Shown: in pieces, positions 21,367 through 31,575 of the stretch
How positions within the stretch are numbered: the stretch's first letter is position 1
Layout of the letters: the number at the start of each line of letters is the position of its first letter
Assembly: GCA_021234155.1 (NCBI GenBank)
Contig: JAJEKV010000006.1
Location: 14,832,902-14,896,901 of the forward strand
Origin: Isoetes taiwanensis
Lineage: Eukaryota > Streptophyta > Lycopodiopsida > Isoetales > Isoetaceae
Reading direction: 5' to 3'
DNA: 64,000 nucleotides
Notes under the pieces: generated by a model
Told to the model about the DNA's origin: nothing
Database searches by the model: none
The model's input: only the letters and a program-made list of their open reading frames with translations
Position numbers and translations under genes: made by a program

Positions 21367-23543
21367 TAAGCATGAACAAACCGTAAGCATTCAAGAAAGA
21401 GAAAAAATCTAGCTTAATGTTTTCCATGCTATAATAATAACAAAATGACTTACGATCGGCCAGCCAAAAGTATCGAACTATAACTCATTCTCAAACCATC
21501 TATATACATGCCTGAACAAATTTTCCCCCTTTATGCAGGCTGCAACTCTTCATCTTGGCAACAATGCACCTGGATGAGACTGTAATCTGTAGGGTTTCAC
21601 ATAAGCTCCAAGCCACACACCGAACATGACACTATTCCAGAAGGCCAGGCATCCAGCTGGCAGGTTAGTCCAGGCATATGTAAGGCTGGTTCAACTGGGT
21701 TTCTGTCACTACAAATTCGCTATGACTTGGAGATGTTGAAGCCCCAGGAATTGCATCCCCAGGAATTGGTATGTAAAAAATGCCAAATCAACCTGCAAAA
21801 TCAAACCCCTCTGCATTCAATCCCTGGTTTTCAAACCCAAATGCTTAGCCAGTAAAATAGAAATCAAAGTGTTACTCAAATAACTTCGCAAATAACGAAG
21901 TATACAAATCTAATGATGGCAGAAGAATAGCAAGTCGGATTTGCAAATAAAAAATCCCTAGAGCTTGCTTGCAATTGATCCATGTGCTATTTCTTGCAGC
22001 AAAAAGTTTCTAGAACTTGTCTCAAAATTCATAAGCATCTTGGGCTCATAAACACACAGGAATCAAGTAAGCATAGGGAAGCAGCTCTCGAGTTGTTTCT
22101 ATTTTTGCCAACAAAAATCAACCTACTGTAGATGCCAGAAAAGAAACCGTATGAATTTAAATATATGCTACGATGAATTCTTTGGAGCCGAGTCAAATTA
22201 CCGAGCCTGTAGAACACTTGCAAGGGCCAGATTTGAGGCCACAGCTAGTCGCGGTATCGAGCCCGAAAAAACTGATTTGGCTCTGCACCAGCAACCATAG
22301 AGTGGATTTGCACAGTCTCGGAATTCCAAAATAGTGTCATGCAACCTAAAAACGAAAATGTTGAGCCCGATTGCTTGGCCATGCAAGTACAGTAGAGACC
22401 CAAACAGGGCCGGAGCACAGATAAAACCCTGAAAACGAACCTCTTTAGGAAACATGGCTGATGAAAATAACAATCTAAGGCGGGAAAAAACCAACAAAAC
22501 AGCTAGAAAACTTTATTGTTCATCACGCCTCTGTTGGAGAATCCAATGACCGTCACAAGCATCACCGTGGCTGGGAAAAAATTGTTATTAGAGCATAGGG
22601 TATGTTAGAAATCAAAGCCCAAACTCCCAAATCCAACTCCGGAGCAAAATCACGCAAACAAAGGCAGAGCGATTTGCTGAAGCTTTGAAGCATGCGACAG
22701 ATCCAGAGCAGAGGATTGCTTCCAAAGCAAGAAATCCGGAGCCCGTTGAATTTTCTTTCTTATTTTCATTTTTTCTTTTATAAAAACACGTGTCGCCCTA
22801 GAAAAAAAAAAAAAACACGTGTCGCCCCCAAACTTTTTCCTGGAGAAAAAATATTAGAATCAAACAAAAAAGGGTACTGCTTTATATATGTTATAAGATA
22901 CATAGGAGGCTTGGCAAGCATAAGTTTTTCTTTCTGCAATAAGCTTACGTGCTTACCATTTGTTTTATGCAGGTCTTATGGAGAAGCTTTGCAAGATTCC
23001 CATGTTTTAGATTTACTCATGGATGTCTCAAATATATGAACTATCGCATGCCACACATATTTGAACACTATTTCCATGTACGATATTATCCTTCCCCAGC
23101 ATCACTCATGACTTAGCAAGTTGATTATGAAAGTTGAGCCATGAATTGTGAAGCTACAACCCCAATGTGTATTATGCATAAAATAAATGGATAAAATAAG
23201 TGTTTCAAGTGATACATCATATATGTGTCTAAAACACTTGTGTATTTTGATTGCATAAGATAATCCATGTCTTACAATTAAAACATGCCTTATGATTTAT
23301 CAACCTTAAAATGCCCCGACTTAAAAACGAAAATCCATGTTTTCGTAATCCAATGTATGTATTACCAATCCATCAACATCACATGCACAAGAAATTAGTG
23401 GTATCTACTGCTTAACAAGTTTTGAAGGCTTTCAAAATCATGAATTTACAGAAGAGACAATTCCCCATCTACTCACAGCCTTTGCAAGGGATAATGGAGC
23501 AACAAGTTTGTTTGGAGGCAAGCTTATGAAGCTTCCAGAATAC

Positions 23544-23679
23544 GTTGATATATTCGCAAATCTTCTTTTTTGACAGAGAAAGTAATAAACTTCTTGACAA
23601 ATGTCTTCCGCGTTGATGTATTCGCAAATCTTCCTTTTTGACAGAGAAAGTAATAAACTTCTTAACAAATGTCTTCCGA
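23544..23679. repeat. Tandem duplication, 2 x 68 bp
   Basis: The unit starts GTTGATATATTCGCAAATC at 23544 and repeats from 23612 (GTTGATGTATTCGC). It ends AAATGTCTTCCG both times. Confidence 0.85.
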
Positions 23680-24019
23680 ACATTGACTAACATCAACTGT
23701 TTATTTTAACATATAATCTGGCCCTATGCTATCCATCAATACATTATTCCCTATGCAAAACTAGTCAAACATTTGAAGACATCAAATATTTGCCTTTGGC
23801 CCTAATCTCAAGAAATGGTCTCAGGGAATATTAGGAATGTATGTGGGCGTGTCTTTTCACACTATGTATATCTTGCAGGGAATCTTATGAGTTACTACAA
23901 AAATCGCTCATGGCACGACTGATCATAGTTCAATCATCAACGAACAAAGCATATTAAAAACTTGGCGTCACAATGCAATTTTTTGAGTTTTTCTTATTAC
24001 CAGTCGAGTTTGTACATTC

Positions 24020-24395
24020 CCTTTAGAATCTTTGGGAATCTTCCTAAAAGTTTTGAGAATCTAAAGGAATCTTGATAGAATCTTAAAGAATCTAAGAGAA
24101 TCTTCATAGAATATTGAAGAATCTAGGAGAATCTTCGGGAACCTAGAGGAATCATGGGATAATCTTTGGGAATCTAGGTGAATCTTAATAGAATCTATGA
24201 AAATCTAGGAGAATCTATGCAAATTGTCATAAAGTCTTTAAAAATATTTGAATTTAAATAGAATCTTAGAGAATCTAAGAGAATCTTAATAAAGTTTAGG
24301 GGAATCCCCATAGAATCTTAAGAATCTAGGGGAATCTTTGTAGAATATTAAGGAATCTAAGAGGAAATCTAAGGGTATCTAGGGGAATCTTGGTT
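24020..24395. repeat. Degenerate short-period array (AGAATCTT/GAATCTAG)n
   Basis: About 370 bases are built almost entirely from variants of AATCTAGGAGAATCTT, with a period drifting between about 10 and 22 bases. It is non-coding and lies just upstream of a second minisatellite and of the small gene. Confidence 0.8.
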
Positions 24396-24410
24396 ATACA
24401 AGATTACGCT

Positions 24411-24725
24411 TTGAATTTATTGCGAATTATCAAAGCACGACATGTGTGCACTTTGCATTTATTGTGGCCATTAATACCTTTTGCATTTATTGCGGCCATT
24501 AATACGCTTTGCATTTATTGCGGCCATTAATACGCTTTGCATTTATTGCGAATTATCAAAGCACGACATGTGTGCACTTTGCATTTATTGCGGCTATTAA
24601 TACCCTTTGTATTTATTGCGGCCATTATTATGCTTTGCATTTATTGCGGCCATTAATACGCTTTGCATTTATTGCGAATTATCAAAGCACGACATGTGTG
24701 CACTTTGCATTTATTGCGGCCATTG
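24411..24725. repeat. Minisatellite of TTTGCATTTATTGCGGCCAT units with higher-order structure
   Basis: A basic unit of about 27 bases (CTTTGCATTTATTGCGGCC and following) alternates with a longer unit ending in AATTATCAAAGCACGACATG. The long unit occurs three times at about 24422, 24549 and 24675. Such subterminal arrays are common in Helitrons. Confidence 0.85.
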
Positions 24726-24914
24726 GCAAATTTGTTAGAAGATATCAATCCCAATATATATAGAATCTTAATGATACTCATTTTAGGATAATTATGGATA
24801 TGAAATATATATCGAATGATATTAATGATTACATGCGAGTTGTGATATAGGCACTTGGCATAAATATAGCCCTAGATTAGTCATGTGTGTCGATCATCCA
24901 ACAAAACTCCATCT

Positions 24915-24923
24915 TATAAATAG
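24915..24923 (+). promoter_or_regulatory. TATA box of the small two-exon gene
   Basis: TATAAATAG lies about 86 bases before the proposed start codon at 25001. This would put a transcription start near 24945 and a short 5' leader of about 55 bases. Confidence 0.5.
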
Positions 24924-25000
24924 AAGGCCTTCTTATTGTCACGACGCATTGAGAGCACTTGAAGAGCTATTGTGGAGCTTCTCTTACCTTCACTAATTGC

Positions 25001-25392
25001 ATGCAAGGTAAATATTCTCCCATTTTGTTACATTGCTAAAGTTTGGATTGTTTAATATGAAACTAGCATTTTTCTTTCATCCTTAATCTTGGCGTAATGC
25101 GTATGTGGATTCTATCGTTGTGTGAAATTGTAGCGAACGTTTGAGTTGATTTGCAATTATATTTTGATTTGCAGAGATGGCACAGATGAAAAAAGACTAC
25201 ATTATTGAGCTAAATCTAGATGATCTTTATGGATGGTGGATGAGCGCCTTTGGTAACTCACCAGCCTTTGTGTCGAGAGATGCTGTATTGGAGTTCCTTT
25301 TGGATTTATTTCGTAATTTATGTTATTCGCAAAAATATCATTCTAGTGATGATGAGGCATCTTCAGTTCTGCAAATTGATAATTCTACTTGA
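25001..25392 (+). CDS. Small two-exon gene inside Helitron A, about 74 aa, function unknown
   Basis: Exon 1 supplies ATGCAAG (25001-25007), followed by a GTAAAT donor. A 167-base intron with a T-rich end and TTTGCAG acceptor runs to 25174, and exon 2 (25175-25392) ends with TGA. Splicing gives MQEMAQMKKDYIIELNLDD in one frame, so the ATG in exon 1 and the one at 25177 are in phase. The protein is about 74 residues and acidic at both ends, with a central WWMSAFGNSPAFVSRDAVLE segment and a helical LEFLLDLFRNL stretch. It has no signal peptide or known motif. A TATA box stands upstream. If the intron is not spliced, translation could still start at 25177 (71 aa). I do not recognise a family; it may be a captured peptide gene or a chance frame. 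Confidence 0.5.
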
Positions 25393-25593
25393 TGTTTGAT
25401 GTCTGTGAACACATGAACCTTCAATAACAAAAAGTATTGACCAACTTTTTAAAAGACTAAGCTAAATATTGTACTTTGTAATTTCTAAATTAGAGTTAGA
25501 ATGTAAGATCTCATGAAGTTGCTTCACATCAATCTAGAATCACTTGGCCATTGCAGAAGAGAATGTTGGACGTTAACTGGGGTCCAACTGCAC

Positions 25594-25649
25594 TCTTTTG
25601 AAAAAGAGAAATGTTCGCGGCGGCCTTGGCCGCCGCGATAAATTTCTTG
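25594..25649 (+). mobile_element. 3' terminus of a B-family Helitron (C)
   Basis: The last 56 bases (from TTTTGAAAAAGAG to CTTG) are identical to the end of Helitron B, including the perfect hairpin with arms CGCGGCGGCC and GGCCGCCGCG (25616-25637) and the 12-base tail. T follows at 25650. The 5' TC end lies somewhere upstream within Helitron A and could not be fixed. Confidence 0.65.
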
Positions 25650-26404
25650 TAATGAATAAGTATATTTCAAATAAAATAATGTTGCATGATATGATGGATA
25701 GTATTTGGTTATTAGGCTTTGGAGTATCCTACTTACATTAAAAGACCATTGTAATATCTACTTTCAGACTTTCACATGCATGCTATTGTTTGCATCTTAC
25801 ACAATATTTCTCAACCTCCTATATCTTAAACCATAACAATTTTTTATCCCGTCGCATATTCCCAAAAACTCTACATTTCTTTGTAATACCATTATCCACC
25901 ATCATCCCAAATAGGTAGATGATTTAGACATTCAACAAGTTGTATCGCAATCCGACATGCATCCCCAACCTTTGTTAATTGCATCTTGATAAATACTTGG
26001 TGGGGACTATTGCATAAGTGGTTGCAAAGTTGTTAGATCATATGTTATATACCATACGTGTAATTGGAGGATACTATAAGTGCAAGATATCCCGTTTATT
26101 TTTAGAATTACTATTGAGGTATACTGCGAGGTGCAGTTACTTAAGACAGATTCCAAACTTTAGTACAAAAATTGAACACAAAAATAACCATGGCACAATG
26201 TGCAAGAAAGTTAATGTATGTGACCTTTCCACTGAAACACACGAGATTCAATTACAAAAAACAATTTATTAGTGTGAAGCAATGTTTGGCATAATAAATA
26301 CAAATTGACAATGTTGTTTTGCTTCCAGGCCAATTACACTTCGTAGCTCTTTATTGCACCTATAAAGTCCATTACATCTAGCCATTCTACATGTCCAGGA
26401 CTAA
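25650..26404. other. 3' interior of Helitron A, no recognised gene
   Basis: This is AT-rich sequence between the nested Helitron C end and the terminal hairpin of Helitron A. Nothing recognisable is seen. Confidence 0.4.
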
Positions 26405-26434
26405 TGCCCGGCATCGCCGGGCACACGTTTCTAG
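26405..26434 (+). other. Helitron A 3' hairpin and CTAG terminus
   Basis: Arms TGCCCGGC (26405-26412) and GCCGGGCA (26416-26423) enclose a 3-base loop. The 11-base tail CACGTTTCTAG follows, then host T. This is the textbook Helitron terminator. Confidence 0.85.
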
Positions 26435-27521
26435 TGTATATATGTTTCATGATGCATATTTATTGTACATTGTACAATTTGTACCGTTTGTTAGTATCCT
26501 TATTATTGCAAGTGATCCAAACAATAATAAGTTTGTTGTGCTTCTTTATTGGGTCCCATGGCTGATTTTTCTTAGTTGACGATAAAATCAATTCAATTCA
26601 TTATCTTTAGCATGAAAAGAAATTGCCTTTTTTTCCATGCAAATTTAAAGAAAAATATGAAATAATTGTCTTTAAAATAATATATACAGTTCCATTTATC
26701 GTCAAAATTATAAATAATCTACAGATAGCCAAAGAACAATAGAGTCATTACTGTCTGAGCTAGAACATAATCCAACAAGTCCAACATCCATGTCCAATGA
26801 ACCTATATAACATGTTATCAACTCTATTGAAGTGTTGCTTTGCTTATGAACATCATAAAAAAACCTACTATGCTTTGCAACATCGTTTGGAGGGAATGCT
26901 TCGGATTCTATTAAGTTGCATTAGATGTGTGTTTTATTTTCAATGCTTTGGTATGAATTTTCAAGTCAATTACTTGCAGTCGCCTTCTGGCCAATTTGTT
27001 TTTAATGATGCAAGTAACTTTAAGTCGCATTGGTGGGACACATGCTTATAGTCATTCTAGTGCACAATTATACTCTCTTTGTAGGTAGGTAAGCCTAGTA
27101 CAATGGTCTATCATTAGGGAGATTTTTTCCTCTCCTTCAAACTCTATGTGGGGACCTAGCATCAACACAAAAGCTTCTTAGAATATAGAAGTGGAAACTT
27201 CCTTTTTATACAATTACATATTCCATCAAGATGTTCATATTGGTGGTTTTATATTGTTTAGATCATAGGATAGTAATTTGTAGATGAAATATCTTTAGCA
27301 TTGACCATTGTTAAAGACAAGAGCTTATGCTCAAGAAGGAGTCATATAAAGGAAGATAGATGATTTGATGATTTGACTAACCATGTTAAGAAGTTTCTAA
27401 AAAAGCAACTTATGTAGGCTAGTGTGACCTTTTTTTTTTTTAGGTGCTATTGTGACATTTCAATAGCATCAAGAGATTACACAGAGGGCATTTCCTTTAG
27501 AGGCGATATCGTGCTACATTA
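26435..27521. other. Unit 2 segment: LINE 3' UTR/tail and non-coding DNA
   Basis: It matches 3808-4908 of unit 1 at about 98% by eye. No gene is recognised. Confidence 0.7.
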
Positions 27522-29749
27522 TCTAAACTATATAATTGTGATAGGCAAGATTCTTTTCGAATATACTATACAAATTCTTATTTGATTTGTTGACACATAA
27601 TCTTATCTGTTTGTAACACATTCCAGCTAAATTTTCAACACGTGTCCTTAAAAACTCGTGGTCCAAATAAAATCAGCTTTAGATCCGTGATCTACTGGAT
27701 GCGGCCAGCAAGCTTAGCTGCTGCTGCACACGGATTTCCGTCCAGAACGGGGCTTTAAACTCACGCTCATGTGCTGCCACTCAGGAAAACATAGACTGCT
27801 TGTTGAAAAGACTCAGGAAATCGCAGTTCTGACTCAGGACTGCTTGTTGAAAAGACTCAGAGCCTGCGATTTCCTCTTCAACCGATCCTGGAGCAGTGGC
27901 TGTAGAATTCCAAGCCATGCAGCGGCAAGGCTCCATGCTTTTCATGTGGAAACCTTGCTACACGCTTTTCTGGCAACAAAGGCAAGAAACGATAAGTTCT
28001 GGCTGCTGCATCTCCAGCTTCTTTATGCCTGGGTTTGCCAAAGTAAGGCAGGCGGCATATATGTAACACAAATATTTTGGTTTAATCCTTTCACAGACAG
28101 CGGATCTGCAATCCCTATACACCTGCCACTTTTTTCTTGCTTCGTAATTCAAAATCGGAACTTTGTAATCAGGCTTCTCTTCTTTGCTAAATTTGTGCAA
28201 CAATTTGGTCATCGTCTTGCTTCCATTTTCTGCATTTTTTTTTAAGATGACGATTCTCTCGATTCTTGGTCTGATCCCTGAGGTTAATGCTTGAATACTC
28301 TGCAATCTTCATTTGCCTGATTTTTTTGGGAAGAGCTGGAGGAAATGATACCGTCTTGGAACAGATCCTCTGTCGCCAACATGGGCATATCAGACTGTGC
28401 AACGGATTCTCACAAGAGCAGAGTGGTGAATTCGAGATCCTTGCTGCAAAATCTGGTTCAGAGCTTGAAACATCGGGCACACGATCTGGAGCTACAAATA
28501 AGAGGCTTCTGCAAAGCCATCTCTGTCGAATTTGCATGCAGACCCTGCTACAATTGTGACAATCCTTAGCATCAATCCAAAGGCGTGGATAGTTTGGATT
28601 ACAGAAAGCGGGTTACCCTTTTCAGCATTTCGAAGCAGCGCTTGCTCCCTGTCGCCCCTAGCTGCCCTGTACTTCCTCCTGACGCGAATACATGCCATAT
28701 TGCCTTCACAAATGATACCGAATGCCGGATTCCCTCCATGGATGCCCTATTCGTTGGGAAATCCAACCGGTCACACCAATCATTTTCCTGTATGCTTAAA
28801 CTCCGATCTTCCTTCCACATATTCTTTTGTTCACCGACCTTCATTTTTGTCTTTTCAACGTTAACAAAACCCTTATCAAACATCATAAATTTTAAACTTC
28901 AAACTCAACTTTAAACTCCAAGCTTAAAGGATTGGATGCTGGAGGCCATGGAGCTCTGCCGTTGCAACACAAAAAACCCATTGTTGATGGTACTAGAGAT
29001 TTTTGTGTTGCTCGCGGTTTTGTTAGTTATACTATTGTTGAGCCTCATAGCTCTCCTTTGGTTAACTGCACTATTTTACTTGCTGAGCTAGACCCCCTTG
29101 CGAGTCATTGCAGTTATTTTTAGAGCTCCTTCTTATTGTGTGGCATTGAAGATTCTATGTTACTAATAGCATGAAAAAAGTTGGATTACTTTGAGTTCTA
29201 AAGAGTGCTATGTCTCCTTTCTTTCAAGTCATGCTATGGAGTGGAATATCAGAGACATGTCTTTTTATTTAAGTGCCACCCTATAGTTTAACATTTTCAA
29301 CAAAATCATATTGTTATACTTAAGCCCTACATGATAAGAGCTTAAGTTGCGGGCGGAGACCACCTAGGGGCAGATTCACATGTTTTGATCAATTTGTTGA
29401 GATAGACTTTCATTATGCTGCATAATATGTGCTTATTGCAAGGATTTGTCTCGCTCAACCTGATAACTTTTGCATTGTATCTTATAAATCGCTAAGTTGT
29501 AATGAAATAACTAGCAAGTGGTACCTTCACATAGGGTGATAAGAAATTGTGGTGAGAAAAAACTTATGGGTGAGCTTTAGTTGTTGAAGAGAGAATTTTG
29601 ATTTTGAACTTCTGTAAAGTCGAGAGAAATGTTCACAATGACGTTCTATTAGATTCTTTTCGAAACTCAAAAACCCTGGAAAACCCTCATGATGATTTTG
29701 AAAAAGAGAAATGTTCGCGGCGGCCTTGGCCGCCGCGATAAATTTCTTG
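27522..29749 (+). mobile_element. Helitron B, 2,228 bp, non-autonomous, 3' end CTTG
   Basis: The element begins TCTAAACTATATAATTGTG, similar to known plant Helitron 5' ends, and ends CTTG (29746-29749) 12 bases after a perfect 10-bp hairpin (29716-29737). It sits between A (27521) and T (29750) without target duplication, and unit 1 holds the exact empty site at 4908/4909. The CTTG end departs from the usual CTRR. The interior at 27.7-28.9 kb is richer in GC than the flanks and looks like captured exonic DNA, but no protein family could be named. A 44-bp spaced duplication (GACTGCTTGTTGAAAAGACT) lies at 27794 and 27838. Confidence 0.8.
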
Positions 29750-30762
29750 TATATATGAATGTGCTCATTTTAACACCATTCTAAATGCAGCTTCTCGTTC
29801 TTCTCGTTTTTCATGTCACTAGTCTATATTGGATTATTAGTCCATAGGTATAGAATGGGTATCCAGATTCTTACAAGAGCACCAATTATGTTTGCTCTAT
29901 TTCATCTTTCACGCTATTTTTGGCTTTCATCTACAAAACAAAGGCATTTAGTCATTACCCTTTTGATCATATAATATTCAATCCATGGGCCATTTTATGC
30001 ACTCTTGTACGTGATATAGTCCTATTGCATGCAACATAAAACACTAGGGAACATGTCCATTATCGTATAATATTTGGTCCATGGGCCATTTTTATGCATC
30101 GTTGTACATGATATACGAGGGAACAATGTCCACTAGTTAATGGGCTTAATTATTCAACAGTACGATGAAAATATAAGTTTACTTTTCCTTTCCAAGCATG
30201 ACTTCTCATGGTTCATTAAGATGTATATTGTATCAACATTATCTTCTCATAAACTCTGTTTTTTTACAGGAAAACTCTTCATACTTGAAGGAGGATTAAG
30301 CCGAGTAATAAGCTTATGAAGAGGTCCTATTTTTGGACAAAGATAATGTAATTTTGCAGCAGCAGAAGAAAAGGTTAGAGCTTGATGTTAAACATATTGA
30401 AGAATCTGAGGCCCAATCCTTGGCAATCAAACTTTGAGAATTGTCTAATCTGGCTAGATTCAGGTGCTAACTTTTAATGTTGTTTGTTTAAAAATAGGTA
30501 TTGACTTTTAATCTGTCTTTTAATGTGTTGTGTTGGAGTCTTCCATAGAAAATCTTCACCAGTGGTGGTTATGCAAAAGAACCGAAAGAGATACTTGCTT
30601 TTGCTTTACAAGTGTTTTTACAATAGTTTTCACAATATGGAGGTCTTTACATCTCACTTATCATGTCCCAACGAGCTTGAAAAATGTCATACCTTGAATG
30701 TAGTTTCAAAGGTGTTTATGTACTTACAAGACATGATTCTTCAACAGAGAGATTGATTTGCA
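29750..30762. other. Unit 2 segment, non-coding
   Basis: It matches unit 1 from 4909 to 6207 without E1/E2, and then 7922-8356. The site lacking E1/E2 is at 30225-30240 and the deletion joint at 30321-30328. The short frame 30523-30756 is shared with 8117-8350 but is not recognised. Confidence 0.7.
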
Positions 30763-31407
30763 TTGTTGTTTTATAATTTGGATCTAGCTATTCCAAAGAT
30801 CGACTCCTACACTCACTCCATTTCACTCATGCAATTAGGTCTATATGGACAACATATTTGGCAACAACATAGATTAACAAATATTTCACAACCTACTTGA
30901 AACAATATCAACGACGATATAACAATTCGAGACAACACTAAGGGCCACAGCTCCTCATCTTCGTCCGTGTTCTCAACAATATGGCTTGAGATTCCCTAAT
31001 GTAATATGAATATATGCCCCTTTCTAAAACATTGTAAATTGATAAATCAATTAAAGTCTTCTTCCACATCTCCCAGTCGCAAGTTGCCACACACTCTAAT
31101 ATGACAATCATTGGCTAAAGCCCGTATCTGCGAACAAGTTTTGATTGTGCTTGTAGCATGTTAAATACACAAACCATCATATTTTAAATATTACTATCAA
31201 TATAAAGCTTCTATTACAAACCCGGTGCATAGACATTATAAGAAGACATGAGTATTCAAACTTGATTCAAACATTTCATCTTAATTCGGTGGAAGCCTTA
31301 TCAATTCAACAAAATGGTGTGCAATTCCTATTTGTGGATATAAAGCGAACAATTCCCAATCGGGACCAGCATATTTCAAAGTCAACTATAAACCACGTTG
31401 CATATTT
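30763..31407. other. Intergenic, nothing recognised
   Basis: AT-rich sequence after the end of the tandem duplication. No gene, repeat family or RNA is seen. Confidence 0.4.
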
Positions 31408-31575
31408 ACACAAACCATTACATAAACCATTACATTTAACACTTTAAAATTAAATTCCCCCTTAAACCCCTTTTGACTTGGGTGTATATTCACACGGGGG
31501 GTGACTCCGGGTATCAAGAGTTGTTGGTAACCATATATGCCCTTTATTTCTCAATCTAGATCGTACATAGACTTC
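31408..31575. repeat. Fold-back repeat family R, copy e (single arm)
   Basis: It has the hallmark GTATATTCACACGGGGGGTG and the adjacent arm text ending near TTTCTCAATCTAGATCG. The partner arm and most of the interior are missing. Confidence 0.65.

Larger units (their letters stand above)
18973..24019. other. Helitron A interior, AT-rich, no recognised gene
   Basis: None of the short frames here shows a domain. The text is full of small tandem duplications (listed separately) and looks like decayed intron or UTR-type captured DNA. Two ACACGTGTCGCCC motifs separated by an A-run lie at about 22783-22827. Confidence 0.4.
8807..26434 (+). mobile_element. Helitron A, 17,628 bp, non-autonomous, with captured gene fragments
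   Basis: The element starts with TC (8807-8808, TCTTCTTTTTTATTTTGG) and ends with CTAG (26431-26434). It is inserted between A (8806) and T (26435) with no target duplication. Deleting it restores the text of unit 1 at 3801-3820. A perfect 8-bp hairpin lies 11 bases before the 3' end. These are the defining traits of canonical plant Helitrons (5' TC, 3' hairpin plus CTRR, A|T target). No Rep/helicase frame is visible. The cargo is exons of an unrecognised gene, a nested hAT, an AP2/ANT fragment, termini of two B-type Helitrons, minisatellites and a small two-exon gene. Confidence 0.85.
8354..30762 (+). repeat. Tandem duplication, unit 2 (interrupted by Helitrons A and B)
   Basis: The pieces homologous to unit 1 are 8354-8806, 26435-27521 and 29750-30762. 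Between them lie Helitron A and Helitron B. At each interruption the flanks join to give the exact text of unit 1, namely GACA|TGTATATATG at 3807/3808 and CTACATTA|TATATATG at 4908/4909. Compared with unit 1, unit 2 lacks E1/E2 and the segment equivalent to 6208-7921. Confidence 0.85.

Noticed and set aside
22780-22830. Duplicated ACACGTGTCGCCC as a bound regulatory pair
   Set aside because: The two copies are separated only by an A-run and look like a slippage duplication; no gene starts nearby.
24411-24725. The spaced repeat array as a CRISPR array
   Set aside because: Units are contiguous and their spacers are themselves repeats; the setting is eukaryotic and no cas gene is present.
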